A stretch of DNA of 64,000 bases from Aquanectria penicillioides (lineage: Eukaryota > Ascomycota > Sordariomycetes > Hypocreales > Nectriaceae), in contig PYIU01000007.1 in the NCBI GenBank assembly GCA_003415625.1, positions 1,302,001-1,366,000 on the forward strand, in the 5' to 3' direction. Position numbers and translations under genes: made by a program. A model generated the notes under the pieces. It was not told the origin of the DNA, made no database searches, and saw only the letters and a program-made list of their open reading frames with translations. Positions within the stretch are counted from its first letter, which is position 1, and every line of letters begins with the position of its first letter. Below, piece after piece: positions 1 through 10,481 of this stretch.

Positions 1-990
1 GCTTTTTCTATACCGCGGGACATCTGCACATTTTAATGGTCGTCTAACCATGATATCCTTTTCTACTTTCCAGACGGCTAGATGAAGGGTTTCTTCGGAT
101 TCGGTATCGGCATCAAAACCTCCGGGGTAGTAAAACACTTCCGCCGGATGACTGAGGTCCTTTAATAAGAATTCGCCATGGCACTCTTTTCGTGATGAAA
201 TCCAACTAATGATGTCCCACGAGTCTGTGTCTTTTTGGGGACCCTCCTCCGATGCGTGGTTCCGAAGTTCACTTCCAGGACAAGTATATCGATACTTGGA
301 AATAATGGTGACAATGTCGCCTTTATTGGGTAATAGTAATCTCATCGAGGGTAGGTCTTGGACCGCGACGGTTGATAATCTTTTCAAGATTGAAGACTTT
401 GGCGAATTTATGGTGTCGACAGAAGGTTGAGAACCTGCCACATTTTCTGATGCAACAGATTCGAGGTGGGCTTCGTCAATCCTGAGGCTAACCAACATAA
501 CTTCGCCAGGCCATCTGTCTCCATCTTCAATTTTGAGCATCACAATTTCAGAGTTGACCATAATAGCTTCGGTGATAAGCGAGGTTCTAGAAAAGAGGTA
601 AAGAGGCTCCTCGTCATCATTTTGTGCAATATTCCAAGATCCCAAACATTGAGTCGTTTCCACGTCGTAAGCATTCAATGTCTGGCGGTCGGCGATACAG
701 ATCCGATCTCCCAGTGGAGATAAATCGAAAATCCCAGTCTCTGATTTCGATGTTGGAAAGCGCTTGGTGTCGCCGTTTTGATGCGCAATGCACACATGCC
801 CTTCAGGGTCTATGGATGCTTCAATGCAAAAATCTCTCGATATTTTTTGGCAAGATAACTGACGATTAAACGTCGGACGTCGGCTTTCGGGGTACTGATT
901 GTGGTAGCCGGAGCCTTGTCTCAAATGAAAGAGCTTTGATACGAAAAAAAGCCCCGACCTTGGACGAATTTTGGGATTAAACAAGCTCAT
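1..990 (-). CDS. Hypothetical protein with WD40/beta-propeller-like repeats, C-terminus outside the window
   Basis: An open minus-strand frame runs without a stop from an ATG at 990 to the left edge, giving at least 330 residues; the end of the gene lies outside the window. The sequence has the rhythm of a beta-propeller: short strands with Asp/Gly turns such as EASIDPEGHVCIAHQNGDT, followed by DLSPLGDRICIADRQTLNAY. The frame stays open upstream of the ATG to a TGA at 1092-1090, so an upstream exon joined by an intron is possible and the start is not secure. No catalytic motif is visible. Such propellers usually act as protein-interaction platforms, but no specific role can be given. The call as a real gene rests on the long open frame and its repeat character. 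Confidence 0.6.
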   Translation of the reverse strand, partial: MSLFNPKIRPRSGLFFVSKLFHLRQGSGYHNQYPESRRPTFNRQLSCQKISRDFCIEASIDPEGHVCIAHQNGDTKRFPTSKSETGIFDLSPLGDRICIADRQTLNAYDVETTQCLGSWNIAQNDDEEPLYLFSRTSLITEAIMVNSEIVMLKIEDGDRWPGEVMLVSLRIDEAHLESVASENVAGSQPSVDTINSPKSSILKRLSTVAVQDLPSMRLLLPNKGDIVTIISKYRYTCPGSELRNHASEEGPQKDTDSWDIISWISSRKECHGEFLLKDLSHPAEVFYYPGGFDADTESEETLHLAVWKVEKDIMVRRPLKCADVPRYRKS

Positions 991-1976
991 GTTAGAGGCG
1001 GCGAGGGCTGGTCGATTCACCCGGTGGGTGAGGGTTTCTGCATAAAGGAACCCAGCGAAACCGACATTCGAGAATTTATGTCCCTGAATTCACTGAAGAC
1101 CAAATCCACGTCTTTACTTTTATAAGTTGCAACAAAATGCAATGAAAGACCAAACCAGCTGATCTGCCTTGGTGCCTAATCGACCGAGCTGTGCCACCCC
1201 AGGCTGGGCGGAACTTGGGTTAATCTACTGGGCGTTTGGCGTATTTCAAATTGCGATTGACATCAATAGTTTATTGGTCGTGAATAGAACAGCAGTGCCC
1301 GACTTGGACCTGCGTGGGCACGCGTGATGGCGCTTGGGAGGGCGATACCGCCAAACCTACGCTGCGCTCGGTGGACTGAGGGCCCGTCCTGCGGAGCTTG
1401 TTCTTCCCAAGCCATTCACGCTGGTCGGATCCAAACCGTAGCTGAATGGCAGTCTGTGGTGCTTGTGTGCAACAACTCCAGCACCGAAACTCGAACCATG
1501 TGGGTGAATTGATGGACTTATGCTTCTCTATGCTCGAACTTCGGGTGAATACAGAACTGGAACTTTTGGAAAGAAAATCATGAGTCGGAATCGAAACCCG
1601 ATCAGCCTTTCGAGGGAAAAGGAAGGTCCACAATTCATGTGCGGAGTTGGACCAATCGTGTTGGTGTAGATGCGCGGGAAACATCGTGCTGACCAGGCCC
1701 ACATATCGATTTCCTTGATCCAATGACAAGCCGTTCTATCCTCGCATGTCTCGCGGGCCACCAGCAGTTCCTTTGAAGAATGATGATCCGGGCTCGGTTG
1801 CTGATCCTAGAACGGATGACAGTTACGAGGGATACGATCTTATTTAGACTAACATGTCCCCGAGTTAGAATGTGTTTCTGATAATTTCAGGGTGTTGATT
1901 CCACGAGTCCCCCGCTCCCTCAGTCCCAAGACTCCCAACCTCTAACTACAGCTTGCTTTGTGCCTCGCTTGCCACC
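991..1976. other. Intergenic region
   Basis: Only short overlapping frames on both strands, none with recognisable domains. It should contain the promoter of the propeller gene (leftward) and of the tannase-like gene (rightward). A stretch ending near 1890 (CTGATAATTTCAG) looks like an intron acceptor, so an unrecognised first exon of the tannase-like gene may lie here. Confidence 0.4.
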
Positions 1977-3663
1977 ATGCTACCGCAGTATCCGCTTTCA
2001 GTTCCAACTGCGGTGTGCTCTCCATCCGCGTTTTCAACGCCCACTCTATTTGGAGCGGAAATCTTGTCCCTCACAGCGGAAACCGTTTCGAATGTCACCC
2101 GCACAGTACCGAAGGAGTTTATTTTCCACCACCCCGACATCGTTCTGAATAATGCATCCTTCTGCAACGTTACCGTTAGCTACACACACCCGGGACAAGG
2201 CGATTTAATCCACGTCGAGACGTGGCTACCCCTAAGTAATTGGAATGAGCGCTTTCAGGCTGTTGGCGGAGGCGGGTGGACAGCCGGAAGATTCATCCTC
2301 ACCGACCTTCTTATGCAAGCTGCAATTGGTGAAGGGTATGCAACCGTTACTACGGACGCAGGCCTGGGGAAGGATCAACTTCCCGAGGACTGGGCCCTTC
2401 TTAGTCCAGGAAACATCAATCTATATGCACTTCAGAACCTTGCTTCAGTGTCTTTGAATGACGAAGTAAGATCGTCCCGTTTAACGAGTCCGTGGTGCCC
2501 TATCACTAATTTTGGAGTAGGCGATAATTGCTAAGTCGATAATCAAAGAATTTTACGGAAAGCCTCCTAAATACTCCTACTGGAGTGGATGTTCTCAAGG
2601 CGGACGCCAAGGTCTAATGCTTGCACAGCGATATCCAGACGCGTACGACGGAATCATTGCTTCCGCACCGGCAATAAACTGGGTGGAGGCGCAATCAAGC
2701 CTTTTTTGGCCACAACTTGTGATGAACGAGCTTGGCCAATATCCCTGCCCTTGCGAGTTTGCATATTTAGCCCAAGCGGCGATAGAGTTGTGCGACGGGC
2801 TTGATGGAGTCATTGACGGGGTCATTTCAGATGTAGAAGCCTGCCACTTTGACCCATTTTCGGTCGTAGGCAACAAATTTGAATGCTCGGAGGGTCACGA
2901 AACCTTGCTCAGTAAGGCAGCGGCCATAGTTGCCAATGCCACCTGGTCTGGGCCCCGTACCTCAGATGGCCGCTTCCTTTGGCATGGGCATAACTATGCT
3001 ACTGACTTCACATTTCTAACAGCTCAAGCCAAATCAGATGTCACCCAGTTGGACAATGATACTTGTGTCGGAGCTCCCTCACATTTGGTGACACAATGGA
3101 TTCAATACTTCATCAACAAGAATGCCGACTTTGATGTCAGCAAGGTCTCACACCAGGATTTTGACCGAATTCATCACATCGGTCTTTCTTCATTTAACTC
3201 AATGATTGGCACCAACGATCCTGATTTATCGGAATTTCGAAATGCTGGGGCAAGTTATTGACTCTTCACGGGCTGGTGAGTTAAAAATCTTTCTTGATGC
3301 AAGTGTCGACTCTTGGGGTGGATATCTGACCAAATCACAGGCGGATCCACTGATCCCAGCTCAAGGTACAGGACGATACTATCGTTCCGTAGCGTCGCTG
3401 TTCCCTGACGTCGATGATTTTTACCGTCATTTTGAGAACCCTGGACTAGGCCATTGTTGGGGGGCAATGGTGCGATGCCCACTACCAGCTTTGACATATT
3501 GCGCGCTTGGGTTGAGAATGGGACAAGACCAGAAACCATCCCCGTAAGTTTCAATGATCCAAAGGGTGAAACTTTCAACAGGCCACTGTGTGCGTTCCCG
3601 AAGAGAGCTCATTATGAGGGAGGAGATCCGACGAAGTCAAACAGCTTCTCCTGCAAAGAGTAG
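1977..3663 (+). CDS. Tannase/feruloyl esterase family hydrolase, reading frame broken twice
   Basis: Tannase-family serine esterases cleave galloyl or feruloyl esters outside the cell during plant-material breakdown. Three exons are read: 1977-2465, 2521-3275 and 3341-3663, with introns of 55 bp (GTAAGA, CTAAT branch, TAG) and 65 bp (GTGAGT, CTGAC, CAG). The nucleophile motif GCSQGG lies near 2590-2607, the Asp motif ADPLIP opens exon 3, and the His motif is GLGHCWG. The frame is lost twice: near 3245-3251, where GGKLLTLHGL needs five Gs but four are present, and near 3458-3464, where WGGNGA needs seven Gs but six are present. With both repaired the family pattern continues to the stop at 3661. 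Either the gene is recently inactivated or these are homopolymer sequencing errors. The ATG at 1977 sits in a perfect GCCACC context, but no clear signal peptide follows, so the N-terminus is uncertain. Confidence 0.8.
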
Positions 3664-3813
3664 AATACTAGGCTCTTGGAGAGGCCGCCAGTCAGGGACT
3701 AGGTTTCGACAACAGGGCATGATGAAGACCACGTCTTTTCCAAGTACCATGCGTAGTGATGTATAAATAGTCGCTAAATCGATTCGAAAGAACTTAGGGA
3801 TAAAATGATTCCT

Positions 3814-5005
3814 TCAAGGTTGAACCATTTCCTTCGGCCACTGCAACCATCGCTCCCATCCCGGACCTAGCGCAGACTCAATACTCTCAAGTAGACGGCT
3901 GCCCACCGGGCCAAATATCCAGTGTTCTTTGCACCAATGAAGAACCACCGCAAAATAAGCCAATATTAGAAGGGCCTCGGGTCTTCTTTTCTTCATGCAA
4001 GAGAGAAATTCGTGGCTGATGAGCAGTGCCCATGAAAAGGCAACTTGAAAACATTGATCCAGGGCACCCTTGCGGTCCATGTCGCTATTCGCATCAAACA
4101 CCCATTGGATTCTGCTGATGGCTTCGATGCACCCCAACTTTTCAGTCTCGTCCAGGCCAAGACTCTCGTTGACAAGAGCCACCAAAGCTGAAGTCTGTGA
4201 TCCAGTGCCAAGATGTTTAGCCATCGCCTCCCCATGTCTAAAAAGCTCGCCATGTTCAGATTCAAGCAAGAACTTCCAAGCCCCCGTGACCGCAACTAAC
4301 ACACCCCGATACAACTCAACGTAATGGAAAAATCTGGTCATAGTATCACCCTGAGCATGACTGGTGGGTACATCGCACAGAAGATGAGTGCCGAGTAGCC
4401 AACTAAAGAAGAGGACTTGGAGACAATTGTCCTTGTTTGGCGCGACGTGTGCTCTAGTGAATAACGAGATTGCGTGCGTCTGAAGGTAATTAGCCTGGTG
4501 GAGATAGGAAGACTGCTTGTCCATTCGAATAGTCGCAAGGTGCCGTGCAGAAAATGCCAAAAGTTCATTCATGAGATATTCACAGCGCAAAGCTTCCTCG
4601 ACAATTGCGTTGGCAGAGATAGCATAGTTCAAATGCAAGAAATGCGCGATTCCCAGATCTCTGCATGATGTAGCATGGTAGAGCAGCTCTAACTGCGTCA
4701 TATTGGCTGGCGGGGCTTCTGGATGCTCTGGGGCTGCTTCGGATTGCGTGCGTGACGAATCGTTGGAGGGCGTTGGAGACTGGACAGGGATTTTGGCTGT
4801 CATTTTTGCAAATGAACATTCCCTCTCGGTTCGAAAGCAGTTTAAGCACACGGGCTGGGATTCGTCACACTGCCCCAAGTAAGCACATGAATGCAGCGAG
4901 GAGATATAGGACAGTTAGAGACTGTGACATTCGTACCTTGATGTGTCGCCTCTTGCACTCGCTGCACCCGAGGCGAGATTTACGATGACTGCGGCGGGGA
5001 TTCAT
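3814..5005 (-). CDS. Zn(II)2Cys6 fungal transcription factor
   Basis: Two exons: 5005-4937 and 4869-3814, joined across a 67-bp GT-AG intron (4870-4936) that splits the zinc cluster. Splicing gives 374 residues. The N-terminal binuclear cluster has the canonical spacing: CSECKRRHIKC followed by a CX6CX2CX6C half, about residues 14-41, preceded by a basic stretch (RRSHRKSR). A Ser/Thr/Pro linker follows, then a mostly helical region to the end, resembling the short-type fungal regulators related to sterol-uptake control proteins (family known; assignment inferred). It is transcribed divergently from the RTA1-like gene at 5595, so control of that neighbour is plausible but unproven. The ATG at 5005 lies immediately before the basic and zinc region, and no ATG is seen further upstream in frame. 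Confidence 0.85.
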
Positions 5006-5594
5006 GTTGGGCAGTGGCTCGAGAAACAACACCAACCAACAACTAACTGGAGAGGATGGGCCTAAAGAACCCGGGAAGGCCAATCTCGCTCTATCGCATT
5101 AGACCAAGATGCGAAATTTCTAGCCGAAGAGCTTCAAGTTCGTGCCAGACATATTGCGCATTAGAAAGATTGGATCGAGGCTTCGCCACCTTGAGAAAGA
5201 CGTGGTTACAGTCCATGGCCGCATCCCCACCAACTCAAGCCTGAGTCGAGTGCGTGCTAGGGTACTCCGTACTGCAAGTTAATATCCACTCACCTCATTT
5301 CTAGCCAATCACAAAGCCCCCAACCCGCGGATTGAGGCACGATTTAGCGTCCCGCCTCACAGCCAATTGAATCATGTTGGATGCGAGGAAACAAAGCCAC
5401 TCGCGAGTTCTGATGCTGCCCCTGGGCAGGATGTGTTGCTATTTGGAGATGGGATGACGAGTGCTTGGAATACATAAATATCCTATGATTTCACGAGACC
5501 TGGGTTGATCCATGATCCTAAATTAAGTCGACTCTCTTGCGATAAATCTTTAAACGACTATCATCACGACTTCCGACATCAAACCCTCTGAAAA
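5006..5594. promoter_or_regulatory. Divergent promoter between Zn2Cys6 regulator and RTA1-like gene
   Basis: The 589 bp separate two start codons pointing outward. No TATA box or shared repeat stands out; the last 100 bp before 5595 are AT-rich with ATACATAAATAT near 5470, a possible core-promoter element for the rightward gene. Confidence 0.4.
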
Positions 5595-6479
5595 ATGGCC
5601 GAGCTTAAACCATACAAAGGAGGGTACTATCTTTGGACGTACCTCCCAAGCAAAGTTGCAGCAATAATTTTTCTACTTCTGTTTCTTGCTGTAACTGCAG
5701 CCGTGGCATGGCGCATGTATAAAACAAGATCATGGTACTGCAGTGTCTTTGTGATTGGCGGCTTTTGTGAGGACACCCCCGTGACCGTTCATCCCAAGCG
5801 GAACTTTCTAACAAGAATGATTGCAGTTGAGATTATAGGATACTGTGCCCGGGCAAGTGCATACGACCAAACCGATAAGCTAATGCCGTACGTCATTCAA
5901 AACACATTCATCCTCCTCGCCCCAGCCCTCTTCGCAGCCTCCATTTACATGGTTCTTCGCCGTGTCATCCTGCAGGTGAATGGTGAAGTTCATTCTATCA
6001 TTCCTGCCAAATGGATGACCAAGATCTTTGTGTTGGGCGACGTCGTCTCGTTTCTGGTTCAGGGAAGCGCGGCGGGGTTAATGGCAACGGGAAACAATGC
6101 CACAATGGGGCAGAACATTGTCGTTGGTGGCTTGATAATCCAGATTCTCGTCTTCGGTTTCTTCATGGTGACGGCGGTTGTATTTCAAACGCGGATGAGA
6201 AAATGCCCCACTCAAGGTTCAGAAGATCCGGCCATCTCATGGGAGTCACGCATCTACATGTTGTACGCGGTTAGCGCACTCATCATGGTACGGTCGCTAT
6301 TTCGGGTGGTGGAGTACATCATGGGCCGTGATGGCTATCTGCTCAACCATGAGTGGACGTTGTACGTTTTCGACGCAACTCTGATGTTTGCAGTCATGGC
6401 CATTTTCTTTGTTCGCTATCCGGCCTCTGGCGCTCTGCGAAGCGAGAAGAATGGGGCTGTTCCACTTCGATCTATGTGA
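5595..6479 (+). CDS. RTA1-like seven-helix membrane protein
   Basis: RTA1-domain proteins are fungal seven-transmembrane proteins linked to lipid translocation and resistance to membrane-active compounds. The unspliced frame is open for 294 codons, but 5767-5826 (GTGAGG, CTAAC branch, TTGCAG; 60 bp, no stop) is very probably an intron. Removing it restores the family signature FVIGGFFEIIGY in place of a polar insertion, and gives 274 residues. Hydrophobic helices are visible near residues 17-37, 49-70, 88-106, 128-145, 157-180, 206-225 and 238-258. The ATG follows an A-rich leader (GAAAAATGG). It diverges from the Zn2Cys6 regulator at 5005. The substrate is unknown. Confidence 0.88.
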   Translation: MAELKPYKGGYYLWTYLPSKVAAIIFLLLFLAVTAAVAWRMYKTRSWYCSVFVIGGFCEDTPVTVHPKRNFLTRMIAVEIIGYCARASAYDQTDKLMPYVIQNTFILLAPALFAASIYMVLRRVILQVNGEVHSIIPAKWMTKIFVLGDVVSFLVQGSAAGLMATGNNATMGQNIVVGGLIIQILVFGFFMVTAVVFQTRMRKCPTQGSEDPAISWESRIYMLYAVSALIMVRSLFRVVEYIMGRDGYLLNHEWTLYVFDATLMFAVMAIFFVRYPASGALRSEKNGAVPLRSM

Positions 6480-7853
6480 GAGGGGATTAGCCTAGGTTGT
6501 CTTTGTCGTCGCTACAGTCTCAAAGAATTATCGAGAAAGGCACCGTTTGAGATAATCAATCACGCGGGGTAAAGGGATGAGAGGAAGTATATCTCCAAGT
6601 AATAATATTGGATTATTTTTTATCGTATGGAATATTATATTTATTTTTTGACACAAGGTTTATACCCAAACGAGAATTCGTGAGGGATTCCTCTACAAAG
6701 AGCACCAATTTTTTCCCCGGTATCCTCCAGTAGCTATCATCCATTCTTTCGCAAAGCACTAAACGCATGTGGATAGATGATCAATTGTTACAAGGAAAAG
6801 GCGTTGAAGTATTGTGACAGGAACAACAGATACAACCTTCGTCTAGCCCTCATGTGATTGCGGGAATTGAACCACTGGCGCGGGTTGTGTGGGGAAGATT
6901 TATCAACGGCTCCATATATTGTAGAGAAATAGTGCCTGGACCAGTTGTCTGTTAGACAAAGCTCCTAAAATTGCGAGACTAGTACGAAATTGGACCCGCA
7001 ACACTTAGGTAGAAGATCAACAGTGCTGGTGGTGGTTGCATTTCAATGCCCAAATGGAGTGTATTGAGGGATCTCTACTCCAGCACATTTTGCCAGCTGT
7101 CCCCCAGTCTTTTGGAAATTATTCCAGTGGCCCTCTTCACTGTTCGTCCCCCTCATAATTCATCTCCTCAACACATGCGGCCATTCCTTCTTAGGGCATT
7201 GAGGCACAGGTGGATTGCCAGCTAGCCATTCATCTAACACGATTCTCCCAACCACTGAGGTAGCGCAGGATTACTAATGCTCCACGCATTGTCGGTGTGG
7301 ATGAGTCCGGCATGAATCGGAATTTCTGCATCTGGATCGGAACCGAGCCTCAGCGCCCAACTCCAGTTTCCGCTGGGATTAAATTTCTATTGGACGGGTT
7401 GACCCCGGGGTAACGCTTATCGCATCGCGCAGAGTCTTACCCCAGTGGGCAATATTTCCCGCTTCGTGCCTCAAGTACGTGCATGCTCCCTCTTCTCTCT
7501 AAACTGTTGCGTCCCCTTTGTTTTATGGCACTCGTTCTTTTTTTTCTTGTCAGGAATCGGGCGCCACCAAGTAACTGCATTTCCCAGATCACGCTCGCTC
7601 ATTACAGACAACCGCTGTGAGCTACTGATCTGTGCATCTTGATTGATCGGGACCGTTCCGATGGAGAATCTGTGGGGATAGGCTCCCGCGTCACATCTAC
7701 GCTAAGCGTTCCGATTTCCGGGAAAGTGGGCGCTGTTGTTTGCGTGTCCCTCTGCGTCCCACGGAACTGCTCTCAGATACAGCTCTACTCATTTCAACCT
7801 CGAAGAACGCGATACTTTCAAGCAGCTGCCAGGATTGCTCCCGGCTAGTCGAA
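6480..7853. other. Intergenic region
   Basis: This 1.37 kb holds no frame with a recognisable domain. The 6590-6660 stretch is AT-rich and probably holds the RTA1 gene's 3' untranslated end. The last 400 bp, pyrimidine-rich near 7490-7550, likely form the promoter and leader of the PEX11-like gene. Confidence 0.4.
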
Positions 7854-8810
7854 ATGGCCGATCCTCCGCCGCAGGAGTCACCACTTCTGACTGCTTGTGA
7901 GCCTGTACCCATCAATGATGTTAATAACACGAAAACCAACACCAACAACATCATTCCGCCGGTCACGCCTTCGGCTGGGAAGCCATTAAAAGCCGCTCTC
8001 TCGGAAAGGCAGGTTAGCATCGATAAATTCGTCACACGTCTCCATCGGGTGATTCGCTCCCGCGAGGGGCTCGACATTACTCTTCTGTTTGCTGCCGAAG
8101 CTGCACGCCTGGTAGGCGCAATTCTAGATCTGCTCAGCAAAGCGAAGTCACGAAAGGCACTTCGATTTTTGGTCGCATTGACATCTTCTCTGCCAAAGTC
8201 TATCCGGGGCTTACTCTCGTCAACTCCTTCAATCCGTTTAGCTGTCGTTGCTGGCGAGGCCTCCACACGTCTTCAAACTCTTGTCGTCATTTTGGAGGAA
8301 TGGCAAATCCTCAGTCGCCTGTGGGGCACCTTGGACATGTGGATGTCAGCAAAGGAGTTTATCCAAGAGACCATCGGAGGGAAAGATGAGAATAAGCCAG
8401 TGCGGAAAATTGACACCGTCCTTGCGGTTCTGCAACGCCTGTCTCTCACGTCTTTCCACCTTTGTGAAGCTACTGCCTGGCTTTCATCGAAGGAAGTACT
8501 TCGTTGGTCTACCGATGTCCAAGACAAGCTTTTTGTATGGAGTGCTCGGTCATGGGGTGCCTTCGTCTTCGTTGAGATGAGTCGACTCCTTGTCGAATGG
8601 ATTCGAAAGGAGCGAAGTGGAGATGACTCGGACTACCTAGAATGGAGACAACAGTGGAGAAAGGAATTTACACAGAATTTATCATGGGCACCCTTGACAA
8701 TCCACTGGAGTAAGCTACCAGAGGGTTGGCTCCCTGAAATCCTGGTAGCAGCATTTGGACTCTACCCAGCAATGGGATACATGAGAGATATTTGGCAAGA
8801 CACTGATTGA
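7854..8810 (+). CDS. PEX11-like peroxisomal membrane biogenesis protein
   Basis: PEX11 family proteins remodel and elongate the peroxisomal membrane before fission. This intronless frame gives 318 residues. After a polar Pro/Asn-rich leader of about 45 residues the protein resembles PEX11: a helix such as SIDKFVTRLHRVIRSREGLD, then several amphipathic helices and a C-terminal segment (LPEILVAAFGLYPAMGYMRD) similar to the family's terminal membrane region. The frame is open upstream of the chosen ATG, but no earlier ATG is present; 7854 has a good context (GAAATGGCC). The neighbouring genes are unrelated to peroxisomes. It most resembles the divergent fungal PEX11C type, but that subtype is a guess. 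Confidence 0.7.
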   Translation: MADPPPQESPLLTACEPVPINDVNNTKTNTNNIIPPVTPSAGKPLKAALSERQVSIDKFVTRLHRVIRSREGLDITLLFAAEAARLVGAILDLLSKAKSRKALRFLVALTSSLPKSIRGLLSSTPSIRLAVVAGEASTRLQTLVVILEEWQILSRLWGTLDMWMSAKEFIQETIGGKDENKPVRKIDTVLAVLQRLSLTSFHLCEATAWLSSKEVLRWSTDVQDKLFVWSARSWGAFVFVEMSRLLVEWIRKERSGDDSDYLEWRQQWRKEFTQNLSWAPLTIHWSKLPEGWLPEILVAAFGLYPAMGYMRDIWQDTD

Positions 8811-10481
8811 GTCCTCGGATGATATTTACAATAAACCATTAGAGAACATGCCGCCCGCATGTTACTAGAAAGTTCGGTGTTGTACCAGGGCAATTTGGAG
8901 TTGGACAATACATGACTGCGCCAAGTCGGGCAAATTAGGACGGAATTCCGCGAGAGTACATTGGTGTATACCAAGCGGTGTGTATAATTTCGGAGGATGA
9001 TACCCAGATACCAATAAGACAGGGTAAGAATTTGATTCATGTTCAAAAATTGAAAGCACTCATGTGGCTTAGGTGTTTATTCACTGCACACCATCACCGC
9101 ACACGAATCTCAATGCAAATGATCATTCTTTTGTGGACACTACATCCAAGGCTACTTCCTCTACGCTCACCCAGGCCGCAATGAAATCATCATACACTCC
9201 GCTCGCTAAGCTAGAGCTTATGTAAACTTGTGCAACGAAGTAGGTCTGAGTAAGATGTCGCGCGGGTCACAAAACCGAAATGGCACGTTGCAGCATCGCC
9301 GTAAACCCGTCAGCATACAAGAGCCATCTCATAGGCATATACGATTACCTATCTAAGGGCTGAAAACTTCTATTTCCCAAAGACTAGTCGGGTGGCTACT
9401 TTGATGTTCCTAGGCGATCGGATACTTGGTTCTTGCTGAAAGGTCTAGTCGGAAACGGTCTAATCAACCCATGTTTTCGGAGCCCTGTGATCGCAAGAGG
9501 AAATTTTCCAGTGTGAGTGAACCTTTTGTTTGCCAGGGGATTACTGCGAAAAGGAGAGTTTTAAGCCGAAGAGCAACTCCCTAGGTAGCGATTCTTACCA
9601 AAGCCGGCATTGAATAAATACCCTTAGAATACGATTTTGCAAGCTGCCAATAATGGAGACCTCTAATATAATTTACACAACATGTTAAAGATAAGACTAA
9701 GGGGGAAGCTAAGTGAGTCACAATTCAAAAGATTAGGGGATGCTAATTTACCCATGAGTGCCATCACGGCTACTCTGACGGATATCGCAAGGCAACAAGG
9801 GATCCAAAGAGCGCTCTCACTCAATGGGGGCGGAAAGAGGCCGACAAGAGAGACTTTCGGCAATTACATCGCTAGTCGGCGATCACTTTCAAGTTGAAGA
9901 CGCTTTAGTTTGGTATCGAGTCTTTCGAGAGACGCAGCAAGATGCCTAAGTCCGTATGAGTCAAAAAGGTCTCAGAAGCAGGCATACAAGGAATGACAAG
10001 ATGAGGCTCGCAGCTTTAGGTTAAAGGAAACTGATCATAGTGCCAATGTCCTGACTCAAGGCAATTCTGATAAGCCTTGTTCGAAAAAGGGCAGGCCCTC
10101 AACCTCTTCAAGTGTTGACCCAAGATCTATCAACAATAAAAAGTACTTGGATGCCTCCATCGTAAATCATTTTCGGAAGTACCAGCCTTTGACCTTAGGC
10201 TAACCAACAAGCCTCAGTAACCACATTTGAGCCTCAATTACTTCAGCATCCGCGTCCCTCACGTTGCTTAAAAGCGGGGTTCCTTGTACCAGTACTCCGT
10301 AGTTGGATCAAACAACAACATCATCAAGAAGTTGGTTCGGATTAAGATTCACTGCTCTTGATCAAAAGGGTGAAGAAATTTCAGGGAATTACAACCACTT
10401 ATCCTATCCCAGTTGGTATGACAATAATCCGACCTCCAAATTAGGCATCACTATCATCATCGACGACCAACTAGTACATGC
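8811..10481. other. Gene-free region upstream of the TPR-CHAT pseudogene
   Basis: No convincing gene is present. Frames here are short and lack known motifs. The right part, from about 10300, may be decayed 5' sequence of the CHAT pseudogene. Confidence 0.35.

Noticed and set aside
1271..1761. Overlapping minus-strand frames of 152 and 77 codons
   Set aside because: No motif, composition unlike neighbours, frames overlap each other.
6870..6890. T-loop-like GGAATTGAACC as part of a tRNA gene
   Set aside because: No matching acceptor stem or anticodon arm at the right distance on either strand.
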